The position numbers and the translations under genes are program-made. 64,000 nucleotides of DNA, from the NCBI GenBank assembly GCA_010015805.1, contig ML978127.1:1922001-1986000 (forward strand). Direction: 5' to 3'. Under the pieces are notes generated by a model, which had not been told where the DNA came from, did not search any database, and saw only the letters and a program-made list of their open reading frames with translations. Source of the DNA: Rhizodiscina lignyota. Its lineage: Eukaryota; Ascomycota; Dothideomycetes; Aulographales; Rhizodiscinaceae. Every line of letters begins with the position of its first letter. Position 1 is the stretch's first letter. Shown here piece by piece: positions 20,959 to 33,122 of the stretch.

Positions 20959-22695
20959 ATGCCAGCTCCTGACGCCAACGCGTACGCTCCAGGAATTCCA
21001 CGCTCCGAGTATGGATTCCAAGGCAACCAAGACATCTACGGCGTCGGTATTCGAGCCGGTTACTATACGCAGGCGTTTGCTGTCTGGACCGCCAACTTCT
21101 TCGTTCCCCATGAAGCGCCGTTCCTCCACTCGGTCAATATCATGTTCATGATTGCCATGCTCGTTGGTCTCGTCTTCCTCGTTGACGATCCGGAAAATAC
21201 GTGGGCTGTCGAGCCATTTATGCTCCTGAACATCACGTACAGCATAGCATGGATCGGGACATGTTCGCCCGTGCTCAGTGATGCGCTGCCTTGGGAGAGC
21301 ACGTTAAAAGATGGGTTAGTCAGACAGGTCAGCTTCTTGGGGTTGGACGGATTCGCTGCCTGGTATTGGTTCATCGGGTTGCCAAAGATGAAGCCGACGG
21401 TCGGCGATTTGGGCACGATGGTGTACTGGTGGAACCAAGGCCCACTTTTCGGCTGGGTTCGCGTCGCTAACCAAGTCGTAACCGTCATGTCCATTGTTTT
21501 CCGCTTCATAGATATGGGATGTCGAGGGATGGTGGAGTACCAACAGCACAAGTTACGCCGAGAGCTCACAGTGGAATCACTGAAGGAACATGCAAAGTAC
21601 TGGATGCCTTTAAGCCAGCCAGAAAAGTCGATCATTGAGTTTAGCAGACCGGAACCGTGTTGTGAGAAGAAAGATCGCGAAAGCCAGGACGCATCGATGA
21701 CCAACGACTGCGAAATCGAGCCGTGTATCCCGTCCGCATCGTCTCGAAACCGCTCTGAGAAGAGCTTAGGTTCTCAACTGAAAGAGTTCGAGAGAAGAGA
21801 CACCGAGGCAACGTTAGTAATGGACAAGCTGAACGATAAAGATATTGTGGTACAGGAGCTCGCCATTTCTCCAACGACGCCGACCTTGAGTCCGACTTCA
21901 ACTTTCCCCATCACCGTACAATCCACCATATCCCGCCAACCGACATTCTCTGTCCCTCCCGTCTCCCACAACGGCAAACTTGTCTACCACCCTTCCTTAT
22001 CGGAGCTCAATCGAGCCAACGACTTCTTCAACTTAATCATTTCGGCCAACAAACGCTGGCCTTGGTACTGCGATTTCATGCTATTCTGGTACTACTTAGC
22101 CGCAATAGTACCGCTCTTCCTCTACGACGTACTCAGCGGCAATTTCCATCCTCGGCTAATGATCCCCATCATGCAATACATCAACGCGCAGCCGAACGTA
22201 GTGTGGCACCACGGCGTCAGGACCATCTGTTCTATACTCCGCCATCCGCCAGCCCACAAGGCCTCCATCGACTGGCGCGCGTTGACTCTCCTCGTGCGCT
22301 TCAAACTGACTCTAGACCCACCGGCACCGTTCACGAAAGGCAGAAAGCTCCTCGTAATGTGGCATGGCCTGTCGTTTGGTATAATGCTGGCCATCGGGAC
22401 AGAGTTGACGATCCAGTGGAATTACATCAAAGGTATCCAGAGCCTAGGCTCGGTCGGCCAGCTCATTCCCATGGCGCTTGGCGTCGGTGGGCTGGTCAAG
22501 GTGATTTGGGGTGCGTTCGTTGGTGATGAGGAGTGGTGCGGCAAGCAGTGCGCTGTTAAGTTGAGGAAGATGAAGTGGAGGGATGTTGCGTTGATGTGGG
22601 TGGAAGCCAATGAGGCGTGGGCAAGAGAGAGGGAGAAGGTGCAGCAGTATCGTGCAGCTGGTGATCAGTTTCCTGAAAAGAAAGAGACTGTGTAA
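20959..22695 (+). CDS. Fungal multi-pass membrane protein of unknown function
   Basis: A single-exon gene of 578 residues. The N-terminal part (GNQDIYGVGIRAGYYTQ, then several hydrophobic segments to about residue 190) and the C-terminal part (segments at about 370-400 and 470-520) are membrane-embedded. They flank a charged, probably cytoplasmic Ser/Thr/Pro-rich loop of about 160 residues. The DIYGxGIRxGYYxQ opening recurs in a family of ascomycete membrane proteins of unknown function; I know this from general experience and have not searched it. No catalytic motif is visible. A role in transport or sensing would be a guess. The upstream ATG at 20959 is the first in frame and precedes the conserved opening. 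Confidence 0.72.
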   Translation: MPAPDANAYAPGIPRSEYGFQGNQDIYGVGIRAGYYTQAFAVWTANFFVPHEAPFLHSVNIMFMIAMLVGLVFLVDDPENTWAVEPFMLLNITYSIAWIGTCSPVLSDALPWESTLKDGLVRQVSFLGLDGFAAWYWFIGLPKMKPTVGDLGTMVYWWNQGPLFGWVRVANQVVTVMSIVFRFIDMGCRGMVEYQQHKLRRELTVESLKEHAKYWMPLSQPEKSIIEFSRPEPCCEKKDRESQDASMTNDCEIEPCIPSASSRNRSEKSLGSQLKEFERRDTEATLVMDKLNDKDIVVQELAISPTTPTLSPTSTFPITVQSTISRQPTFSVPPVSHNGKLVYHPSLSELNRANDFFNLIISANKRWPWYCDFMLFWYYLAAIVPLFLYDVLSGNFHPRLMIPIMQYINAQPNVVWHHGVRTICSILRHPPAHKASIDWRALTLLVRFKLTLDPPAPFTKGRKLLVMWHGLSFGIMLAIGTELTIQWNYIKGIQSLGSVGQLIPMALGVGGLVKVIWGAFVGDEEWCGKQCAVKLRKMKWRDVALMWVEANEAWAREREKVQQYRAAGDQFPEKKETV

Positions 22696-23286
22696 TATTA
22701 TGTATATCGAAATATGACATTGACGACTTGTAACGAAATTTCATGATCCCTTACAGTAGCATGACCATTTCGCACGAGCAATCAGTGGAGGAGTCGTAGT
22801 CTTACTGTGCTGATGGGGAAGTGGGGATGGAAGAGGATTGAGTTGACAAGGGAGTTGACTCATCAGCGCCGCCACCTACACAAGTTCAACATTAAAACAG
22901 CACGTTTGAATAAGAGCATCTTTGCTATGAATATTAATGGATTATTGAGGTTAGTGGTCGAAGCTGCCTCTGGAATCAAGGACAAAAGTTGTCCCGGCAG
23001 GCTGGAGGTAAATCAGTAACAGACTTCTGTTCTCCGCCTTTCTTCAACCGCTCTTTCCACCTTTTCAAATCTCTTTTGAGCATGGTGAGAACCATATTTT
23101 TGTCTATTATTAAACCGCCAGGTAAGTTTCGAGGAAACCCGCGGAGTATAAACGGCCTCGCCTTCGCTACCCTATCGTAATGTTTGCACCACGATAGTCT
23201 ACATCCAAATATACGCGAGAATCCTTTCGGTTCCGGGGCATCTGGTCGTCGCTCGAGCCCAGAACTATCGGTGATCTTTACCAACG
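22696..23286. other. Convergent intergenic region
   Basis: These 591 bp lie between the 3' ends of the membrane-protein gene and the ataxin-10-like gene. Only short random frames are present. Confidence 0.4.
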
Positions 23287-26200
23287 TCAGTCAAACTCTT
23301 GATCAAGTTGTCTGAGAAGCTCTGTCTTGTGTGCATCGAGTGTCGAGGCTTTGACTCTTTTGGGCATCTCGAGCATCACCTCTCTCATCAGATCGAACAA
23401 GCCTGAGCTTGGAATAGAATTCTGCATCCGCTCCCGCTGCGACAACTCTGAGACAGTCGAAGCATCTTGCGCGGCGCCTTTCCCGTTTCTTCTTTTAGCG
23501 CTAGCGCCATTGCTAGGTCCACCCGCACTTCCTTTCGCCCTCACGTTCTCTGCAGCTCGCTCCTCGAGAGAGCGAACGACTTCCCGATTCTTTTCGTTGC
23601 CCTCGACAAGAAAACGCAATGCCATGACGGCGTGCTCCCGGATATAAGGATTGAAGTCGTCGTGCTTCGTACAGTTTAGGACGACCTCGATTCCGCCGTA
23701 ATCGCGCACTTGGTCTTGTACTTTCTGGTTCTTCCATGTGAGCGAAGAGAGTACCAGAACTGTTAACTTCTTCAGGTTCTTCCATGGGAAGTCAGATGGT
23801 TCGTCTTCGTTGGGCCCCACCCCAGTCGCTGCGTTCGAAACAGCAGAAGCTGTAGGCTGATGAAAGCTCAGAGTGGACTCGGGCATGCCTGGACCGGTCG
23901 GACTTCCAACTTCGTATGGCCTCTCGACCGCGACTGGAGCCTGGTTCGCCGGTAGTTCTTGTGGAACAAGTTGCATAGGAGCTTGAGCCTGTCTAACAGC
24001 GGTAGGAATCTTACTCATCTCCCTCGCTAGAATGCTGCGTGGAATCGCTGTATCCAGTTCCTTCAGAAGCGTCACAAGCTCGCTCGTCATTTCCCACTCG
24101 GCCATCATTTGCTTCCATGCGTCGCACTCTGTGAGGATCGCGAAGAATTCGAGATATTGATAGATGCCTTCGTACATACGTTCCATATCCCACAAGTTTA
24201 GTGGGAATTCTTCAGGAGACGCCTTGCCAGCACGGATCTGACCTTGCAAGAAGATCAGTGCACATGTCTGAGGCACTATGTGCCGTCGAAACTCGGTCAA
24301 CAGGAAATTGACCATGTGAGCATCAACCCGAGTAGGGTAAGGAGACTTTTCTCCAGTCCCAACAAGCTGAGACTGTGGACGATATTGAGTCTGTCTTGCT
24401 CGGAAAATGTTGGTGAGTAATTTCATGATGACGGCTTGAGCCGGAGAGATAATGTCCTTGCTCCTGTGGCTGATCAGTTGCTGTATACCTTTACATAGCG
24501 CAAGAACTTACTCTCGGAATGCATGATATGAAAAGGGCATCAGTCCGTTGCTGAGGATTGACTCCATGATCTTAACCATGAATTTGAAGTACAGCTCGTC
24601 TTCCCGCAGGTCCCACGCGGCTACGAAGATGAGGAGCTCTCGAAGCAGATTGCGACCATTGTCCTGAGCGAGGAGGAAGTGACAACGGACAGTGTGCATA
24701 TTGCGAATCGCACATGTCTCCTCTGTAGTTGAGCCATAGCCAGGAGAGTTTGGCAGCAGTGGAGGAACAATGCCTGACAGTATGATCATCGGTAGCACCT
24801 CGATTTCATTTGGTCCCAAGATTAGCGGCACATCTGTCAGCAAGCCTCGACCATCGTCTCCAGGAACCCCGAAATCCTCATCCTCACTATCCTCCTCACT
24901 GCCATATTCAGCAGTGCGAGAGACAGGAGGCGACGTCATTCGCCGCGATCCTGACGGAGGAAGAGATGGGTCCCGTACTTCGGGGCGGATTTGCCGAGGT
25001 GGGAGGTCTTCTCTACGCTCAGTCAGGGGATCCAGTCTCTTCATGAGATCATCTTTTCCCTGCTGAAGAATGTCAGCGCCATAGGATGCGTTGTATGCCA
25101 TGCGGTAGTCCGATTCCATAGCAGGAGGAGGTGTCGCCTTGTCATCTACTCCATGAGCCAGGTAACTGCTGACCTCTAGTGGTAAAGTCTTTTCGTAAGG
25201 TGCGGCAAGTGCTCTTCTCGTTCCGAAACTCATGTCCGGTCCCTCTTCTGATGATGGTTGAGCAGCACTTCCGTTGTAGTTTTCAAAGTCGGCTCGTAGC
25301 TGTTGGATCTTGTTTGCAAGTGCAATAACGCCATCATTCTTCGACGATGACTGTCCTGGCGAAGCCGTCGGTTTTCCTGTGAGACCTTGGTATGTTTCAC
25401 CCCAGACCTACAACAAACTGTTAGCATCGATAACTAAGCTGAGAAGGGGTCGAAGGGATCTTGACTTACAGCCTGCTCCTCTGGTATCATAACTTCCCAC
25501 CGTTTTTGGCACGCCTTGGCGATATCAATTGGATCGCACTTTTCTCCACGGTCAGCTAGGTCCCGTCGTACTTCGAGACCGATTTTGCCAACATAAACAA
25601 GGAATGGCCCAGAATCGGCTCCAAAACGGCCCTTTCCTTCTTCGAGACGCTTCCCCTCTCGCATGGCTTCCTCAATTATGGTGGAAAGTGCGTCTCCATA
25701 TTTTCGAGATAGTTGGGGTGGCATGACACCTTTGTTCTCGTGAGCCGCAGCTAGAAGTTTCTTCTCTAGTTCTTCAAGTCGTTTCATACTAGACATTCCA
25801 TATGATTTAGAGTTCGTAGGATTTGCAGTCGCCACAGCCTGATCGGTTTCGCCAGGTTGTACATCGGACTCAAGAGGGCTTTCAGACTGCTTGCCTTTTG
25901 AGGATTCGCCGTTTGCCATTGGAGCTATTACACTGTCGGTAGTACTATCGAAGAGCTGTACCCAAAGCATCAACTTTCGTCGTTCGTTCTGGGCGACCAG
26001 ATTATTGAGGAATTGGAGGCAGTTTATAAGTAGCTTCTTGTCTGTCGAGAGTCAACTTGATGGTGTCCTTTCTGTTTAATAATGCACAAGACTCACAGTC
26101 ATTAACAACGGTCTGCCACTTCTCCTCGTCCGGTCCAGCGTCTCCATCGTAGCCCCGTGCTGTGACCTTCACACAAACGCTTATGATTTTGAAGACGCCC

Positions 26201-26878
26201 TGATCGACTCTTGACTTTGCTGCATTGTCCTGTGCCCCGTCCCCACAAGCCAGTATATTCTTGCATATCACTACAAGGTCGTTGACTCGATCAATATCTC
26301 GGACGAGGGACGTGAAGTTGGCTGCGATGAGTGGTCCAGATGGAGAATCAAACTCCGGGCTGTTTGGATCAGGGCCTGCAACTGAACGCCTTTCGAATGA
26401 GGGAACCGCAGCCTCAAAGACTTCTTCCAGCTCGTCCCACATGCGTCGGTCATTTCCAAGTACTTGCCTGCACGTCCGAACATTAGAGCATGGAAACGCA
26501 GAGAGCAGCCGTTCGAACTCACCGCACTTCTTGCTGGCGCGCAGTCGCACCAAGGACCTGTTTGAGCACTCTGGAGTCTAACATGTCCATCGTCCTCTCT
26601 CGGATGAAGGTGGCAGATTTGAAATGCACGATCAATGCCTGCAGCGCGAGCCGCAATCGAAAAGCATTTGCTTTGCCATCTCGAATTGCCATCTCGGCCG
26701 CCTGAGCTGGTGGTCCAGGCATGATCGCGAAGCTTTGTGGAAGCCAAAATGATGCTGTTGACAGTATCCAGGAAGTTTGGCTTGTCAGAGGATGGAAGGT
26801 TGAGGTTGGAGGTTGCTGGTCGCGAATGTGAAAGTTAAACTCCGCAGTCGCGACATCCGGCGCATAAGGATTAAGCAT
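23287..26878 (-). CDS. Ataxin-10 homologue (Ctr86-like)
   Basis: Five exons (26878-26523, 26467-26097, 26041-25470, 25407-24512, 24463-23287) join in phase to 1123 residues; all introns are 48-62 nt. The C-terminal part, about residues 960-1035, matches the ataxin-10 homologue domain. Helical text KKLTVLVLSSLTWKNQKVQDQVR is followed by GGIEVVL, NPYIREHAVMALRFLVEGN and a basic tail. The N-terminal two thirds are helical and armadillo-like with two disordered inserts, one of them (around residue 600) acidic with EEDSEDEDF. Yeast Ctr86 and human ataxin-10 are cytoplasmic helical-repeat proteins linked to cytokinesis, cilia and signalling; the fungal function is poorly defined. At 1123 residues it is about twice the length of the human protein. 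Confidence 0.87.
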
Positions 26879-28728
26879 CTTATCTTATCAACCGAGAGCA
26901 TGGGTGCGATGAGGTTAGTTCCTTTCTACACTCAGTCCATTAACCTGCTTTGTACATTACTTCTTGAACTTTCATTGATCTCAATTGAATGATGCACTCA
27001 TGTGTTATTTTCGGCCAATCGTGCAGACAAATTCACCAAAAGCCCATCCTACTCCGTAAACAAGCAAATCTATACTTCCACCAACTTCCTTCATGAAGCC
27101 AGACGCGTCCGATCTCCATCGCGCTTTTGACGCGTCTCTACCTCATAAATGTCGCTAAACTCTTCAATACTTGCCTGTCCATTCTTCAGTAATCTAATCT
27201 GACTCTGGCCTTCGAGTCCTATCCGAAAGGCAGCAGCAACAATCAGCCCAAAATGTCTCGACACCTCTCATCGCGGACTCTACAGTGCCAGGGATAGTCA
27301 CACTCAGGAACATAGAAACGCTAGACATTCTCTGAGGTACACTGGTTTCAGTTTCTTAACAGTATGTCAAGCAGACGATAAGTATCGCCGAGTACACGCT
27401 ACGCCTCTGCCAGATGGGTATCTCTGAAAACTCCCGAGCAACTTTTCTACAAAACGAACGGCCACCTCCTTTTCAATGCATTTCAGCTTGTTCTCCTACG
27501 GTGCCGACTCCCTAACAAGAGCATTCGATCGCTATATGAGACGGTCGATCATGAACACTTCATATAATATAGGGCAACTATAGCGAAATGACCTGGTCGA
27601 AGTCGACTGGACGACTGGCGAATGCGAGCAGCGACTTCTAAATTCTCGAACAGGCTGGACCCCACTCGCATTCAGGCTGATATTCATAAATTTTTGTTTC
27701 TTTTAAAATGTTTAAAGGCGACAGATTGTTTCACTATTGGACCTATGTGCCGTCTACCGCCTTACAGGGGTTCGTCAGTCGAACCGAAATGAGCCTCATC
27801 ACACATCGGATGAGCCGCGTTTCACACGACGCAAGCCTTCATCACAGTCTATTTCTCGCCACTTCGTCTCTTATGGTTTCGTAGATCGGATTCGAGTGCA
27901 AACTTCGCTTCAGAAACATAGCCGTTCCGACGGTCAGGCTCAATATCTTCACAACGAGCTTGTAGTCTTTCTTTAATTTCCTCCATCATCTCGACACTAT
28001 ATGCCGTCGTACCGCAGCACTGAATTCCTAATGTCTGTATTGCGAGATGACATAATTTCGCCCAGCGCCCTAGCGTCATCTAAATAAATGATAGGTCAAT
28101 CTCGCTCTATTCTCACCGTCCCCTGCCAAGCCCGGATGGAAACAATCTACTGCAAACATCGCGCAAGCGTCTAATATGACTTGCGGTTGGCCAACTCAAG
28201 GGCAATATGTTTGTTCTTGCGGTTCTGCAAAATAACCCCGCATCACATCACCCACCAGCTATAATCATTTCCGAAGATCGAGGCTCGGCTCGCCTCAGCG
28301 ATTCATATCTTCTCAATATTCTCCGTGGCGGCAGCAGATCCCGCCACCAAACCCAGGCCGTAGAGAGGAGCTCACCATTAGTCGTGTGATGCTCAATGTG
28401 CGGCACCCATGTTCTCAGCCAGCATCAAATGCGTGCTCCTAAATCATCTCCGGAAGGCGATCCGCTGCCCTCCACACTGTGATGAGTCTAGAGCCGCAAA
28501 GTACCCAAATTTCCTTAATGGATCCACCAACCAGCGGTTGTCATGCCGCTCCGTCAATTACACCACAATACAAAAGCCTGACGCTCGCCATGGCTGTCTT
28601 ATTCCTCCCAGCCATCAGCGAACCTTCTCGTTCTCTAGCTCTTCGCTCTTCGTTCTTTTTGCTTTTCGCCAAGTTTGGCAGTCCACTCTTTCTCTTCATT
28701 ACATTCTTTCTCGACTGGATTCGACATC
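26879..28728. other. Intergenic region of 1.85 kb
   Basis: This is the upstream region of both the ataxin-10-like gene and the AA9 gene. Frames are short and unconvincing on both strands. I see no repeat, RNA gene or transposon remnant. Confidence 0.45.
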
Positions 28729-30628
28729 ATGTCTGCTACGCTTCGCGCTGCTGGACTTGCCAGCGCACTCATTGCTGCTGTCAACGCCCATGGCTACGTG
28801 CAAGGAGGCTTTTTGAAGGGCGTCTGGTGGGAGGGATATAGCCCGAGCTTTCAATATGCGAGCCCTCCGCCGGTGGTCCCGGGCTGGTCAGACCCAGAGA
28901 ATCTGGCAAATGGCTACATCCCGCCGGACCAATATGCCACCACTAACATCACCTGTCACGAGGGTAAGTCTCTATCAGAATAGAGTTGGTGACTCATTGC
29001 TGACAACTCTCTATTAGATGCCACTCCTGGCCAGACGCATCTGAACATGACCGCGGGCGAGACCATTACCTTGAGCTGGACAACGTGGCCGTCGAGCCAC
29101 GTCGGACCTAGTAAGTTCTTCTTTCCCAGGAAGCAGCACGATGTGATGCTGACATGAATACAGTGTTGACCTACCTCGCGAATTGCAATGGGCCTTGTGA
29201 GACGGTCGACAAGGCCGACCTGAAGTTCTTCAAGATCGACGAATTGGGATTGATCGATCCAACTGTGAGTTCTGACAAGAAGCCCGAGCTTTCTGCCGGA
29301 AAATTGACGATTGCTAGGGCACCCCCAAGTGGGCAAGCGACTTGATGATCGCGCAGAACAACAGCTGGGACGTCACTATACCCACCGGCATTGCTTCAGG
29401 AAACTATGTTATGCGCCATGAGACGATCGCCCTGCACTCCGCCGGTACCGCCGATGGTGCTCAGAACTACCCGTACTGCATTAACATTGCTGTTACTGGT
29501 GATGGAACCGCGGCTCCTCCTTCTGAGGCAGCAACGAGCTTCTACAAGGAGGATGACCCAGGCGTAAGTTCAGATTCTCCGGAAGATACACCAACCAGCT
29601 CACAACTCATGCAGATTCTGATCAACGTCTACCAATCCCTCACCACCTACGATATCCCCGGCCCCACACTGTGGAGTGGTGCCGCGAAGAACCCCAACCC
29701 GACCGCTGGTGCAAGTGCAGGTGCTTCTAGCGCCGTAGCTTCCTCCGCTGCCGCAACTTCGGCTCCAGCATCTTCGGCCGCCTCGTCGGCCGCTTCGTCA
29801 AGCGCTGCACCATCATCGGCCGTTGCAGCTGCTTCGACGAGCCTATCTTCATCTGCTGCGGCGACCTCTTCGTACGCCGCACCAACCACCACCGCTGCTG
29901 CCGACTCGACGACAAGCGATGACGAGTCCTGCGATGAGGAGAGCACCTCTGCCGAGGCAGCAGCCACCACTCCAGCATCCGTTCCTGCATATACTTCTCT
30001 TGTCGCGTCTGCGTCGACCACCGCCGAGGCTGCCACGGGCTCTGCCTCCGCGTCCGCTTCCCCCAGCGACGACGAGTGCGACGACGAGCCGACGTCGACC
30101 GACGAGGTCTCGGCCGCCGAGACCAGCCTATCTCCTAGCAAAGGCTTTTCATCTCTCATCCCGAGTGGCACTGGATTCTCCTTCTCTCACAGGCCGCATG
30201 GCACTGGCTTCCCACATGGCACTGGCCTTCCTCACGGTACCGGTTTCCCACCGTACCCCATTCCGTCAGGCAGCATCTCCATCCCCGTCAAGGTCCCTTC
30301 ATCCGGCTTCTTGCCTACCGGGACGGACATCCTGCCCACCGGTACGGGTGCGCCTTCGTACAGCGCACCCACTGCACCGAGTAGCGGCTTCTCCACCTCA
30401 GCGCTAGCAACCGGCACTGGCGCGCCGAGCGTCAGCATCCCCGCCTACCCCACGAGCACCGGCTCCGCGGGTGAGGGCAGCGGCAGCGACTCCGGCGCGT
30501 GGGGCGACTTCATGGGCTTCTTGGAGTGGCTGGAGAAGAAAATTGAGAAGTTCATTTCGAAGGAGAAGAAGAAGGGCGAGAAGCGGGCCGTGCGTGTGAG
30601 GAGGCATGCTAGGGAGTATGTTCTGTAA
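28729..30628 (+). CDS. AA9 lytic polysaccharide monooxygenase with long C-terminal tail
   Basis: Five exons (28729-28963, 29018-29110, 29164-29264, 29318-29563, 29615-30628) encode 562 residues. A 20-residue signal peptide is cut after AVNA so that the mature protein begins with His-Gly-Tyr, the N-terminal copper ligand of AA9 (GH61) enzymes. The second histidine-brace ligand is in WPSSHVGP. The axial tyrosine region is [11 protein letters not shown], preceded by the family motif HETIALHSA. The enzyme would cleave cellulose or hemicellulose oxidatively outside the cell. The catalytic domain ends near residue 240. A Ser/Ala/Thr-rich linker, a Gly-Thr-Gly/Pro/His repeat and a Lys/Arg-rich terminal helix follow. 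No CBM1 module is present. The last intron is 51 nt and open in frame. Confidence 0.92.
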
Positions 30629-33122
30629 TTTGACAGAACCAGAGGGCATGAAGACATGGATGTCGAAAAACTGATATTTTCTTGTACATACTTACCTTTG
30701 TGTGGAGGAGATGATGAGTTCGAGGAGGACTTGACTACGTTCAGTGTATATATCTTGAGCACATGCATAGCTGGCGCCGGACTGTCAGTTTTTTGAAGCA
30801 CTTGACACTTCATCAAAGCCATCTTTTGGACACCGCAGCCATGGAAATCTCTGGTGATGAGGCGTTACGGCAACGGCATCCTACGGCAACGAGTCAGGAG
30901 CTATCTCCCGGATATTCCCGTCCTAAATCTCAAGAGATTAGCAGCCGCCTTGGCGTCTGAGGTGTTTGGCGCGACACGCGGCAGCGTCAATATCGATAGT
31001 GGCGTAGTCCCAGCAGGGAGGGCAGAATCGCGGCTATATTTCTGAAGCTTGATGGTATCCCTTGTAGAACGTGGGATGTGAGACTGAAACGAGCCAGAGC
31101 CCTAATCTAGTGGGTGACGATTGTAGAGGGGATCGACGAGCGCATGAATAATTTATTGGACTTGGGCCAATGCCAGAAAGCCAAAGTGATTACGCGGGCC
31201 GGATTGGCTGACGCAATGTTTCAGGATTTTTTTTCGATGTGCAGAGATACGAACATGTGAGAGGGAAATGTGAGCGGCCAGTATTTTGGCCTTTTGAACG
31301 TATCTTCGGTTATGCGGAGTATAATATTGGCATTGTTTCGACTACGCTCATGCGAAGGGGAGTATGAGATGCAGCTCGTCTATGTACCGGCAATGCGGGC
31401 CTCCTTTCCGTCTCGTCCAGATTTGCGGTATCGCATTCTTCTAGGTTCTGGTCAGTGCGATCCCTTCAAGATCGTTCCTTTGGCGCCCCGGGCAGATGTA
31501 GGCTTGGCTGGATTCTGGCCATGTCTCCGCAGCGCTGGGACGGCCGAGCTGCGCAAACCCCTCTCTTGGGAAGAGGGCATGACAGAAATATGGAATGGAC
31601 CCAACTCGTGAGTTTGCCGAGCCCTCTAGCTTACTCTGATAATGGAGAAGAGCTGCAAAAGCTGCAACTTGCACGAGCAAAGCTGCTGCTCGGCTCTTCC
31701 GTTAGGTGCGTGCGACTCAAGTAGCGTTTGTCCCTGCAGCAGAGAGGAAGCGGAGGTGTACCAGCCTTACGAGGGCTTTGGACGCCCGCAGCACCTCGCT
31801 TGCTGACCGTGTCAAACCGGACCTCTCACGCGTCGCCCTCGACTCGCTGAGTAGGGTAATAGGCTTGGCGCGACCAAGGTGGATGGTGGTATTGTACAGA
31901 GCACATAATAGCATCGGGGAACGGCGTGGCCGGGCTGACTCACGGCATCATATTGTGTCTCGGTCGGCAAGCTCACGGAGGAAAGAGGTTGTGAGACGGA
32001 GAACCCGACAGCGTGGGACGGCTGATGGTTGTTTCGGGCTCGGGCGGGTACCTTTCTTGCTTTCTTTTCGTGCCATCGCGCGCGCCTGTGGGGCGGCTTC
32101 TAGAAGGCTGGTGGAAGGGCCAGCGCCGGTTTCATTGGCGCGCCGACCGTCTCAAGACGCAAGAACGAGCTGAATCTGTGACGATGAAACGGATCTTGAG
32201 CTGTGCAAGTGCCGAGGCAGCTCCCGCAATTGGCAGTTGTACGCTGACATCAACGACTCCGGGCGAGACGGGCGTTTTGGATGCGCGCTGGAGGCCTGAG
32301 TGGTGTCGCAGTGGAGGTTTGGTGACGTGCAGGCCATCGCGATAAGTTGCAGCGGAAAGAGCAAAGGCACATAAGATGGAGAGCGTGCAGAGACTCAGCG
32401 TGGGATCAGCGGGACAGAGTTGGAAGCAGCAGTGAGTCGTGTCGTGCCGTGAGTCGTGACCATTCCTTTTTCTCCTCCTCGTGGGCGCCGCCGGTCTCGT
32501 GGCAGCCCGCCCTGACTCTCGCTCGCCCCGGCCAGAAAACTGGAGCGCTGCCATCCATCGAGCTCCTGCGACACGTGCAGAGCGGTCGGCGATGGCGTAG
32601 GTGGAGGGTGGCGCGCGTGAGACAATACCTCCTGCCCGCGGTGTCGGGCCTGCCTGCGCGCTGGCCAGCAGTCGGATGGGGTAGGAGCAGTCTTGTACGC
32701 ACACGCGAGGGCAGTGATGGGCGCTGCAGCGAAGTGTGGAGTTGGCACGTTTTCTGCTGCCCGCCCGCGAATTAGCACTGCTCCTTCGCGCCGCTCTGAC
32801 TGGCCGGCGCGCTGAACCCTTGTAGCACCCACAGGCACATCGCTGCCGTCCAAATCAACTCCACAACCCCCATGAAACAAGAACTTCTCCCAACACTCGC
32901 TCACTGTCCCGCCACTGCCAGCTGCTCTGCCATTTCTCGCCGCCGTTGCTGCACACTGCTCTCGCGGCCACCCTCCAGCGCCGTGCAGCCTTTCATCCCC
33001 ATCAGCTCCTGCTGCCTCTAACATTATAGACACCCCTCTCGCACCACCACTCGGCGCCGATTCGAGAATGCCTGCGCTGTCCAGATAGCTACCGGCTGTG
33101 CGAACACCTCTGCTTCCCTGCA
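30629..33122. other. Intergenic region of 2.5 kb, GC-rich on its right side
   Basis: This lies between the AA9 gene and the kinase gene. Overlapping frames on both strands around 31.7-33.1 kb are long only because the DNA is GC-rich; their translations are compositionally odd and mutually exclusive. The right part probably includes the kinase promoter and leader. Confidence 0.45.

Noticed and set aside
29647-30171. 174-residue minus-strand Ala/Val-rich frame
   Set aside because: It is a shadow of the Ser/Ala-rich linker of the AA9 gene.
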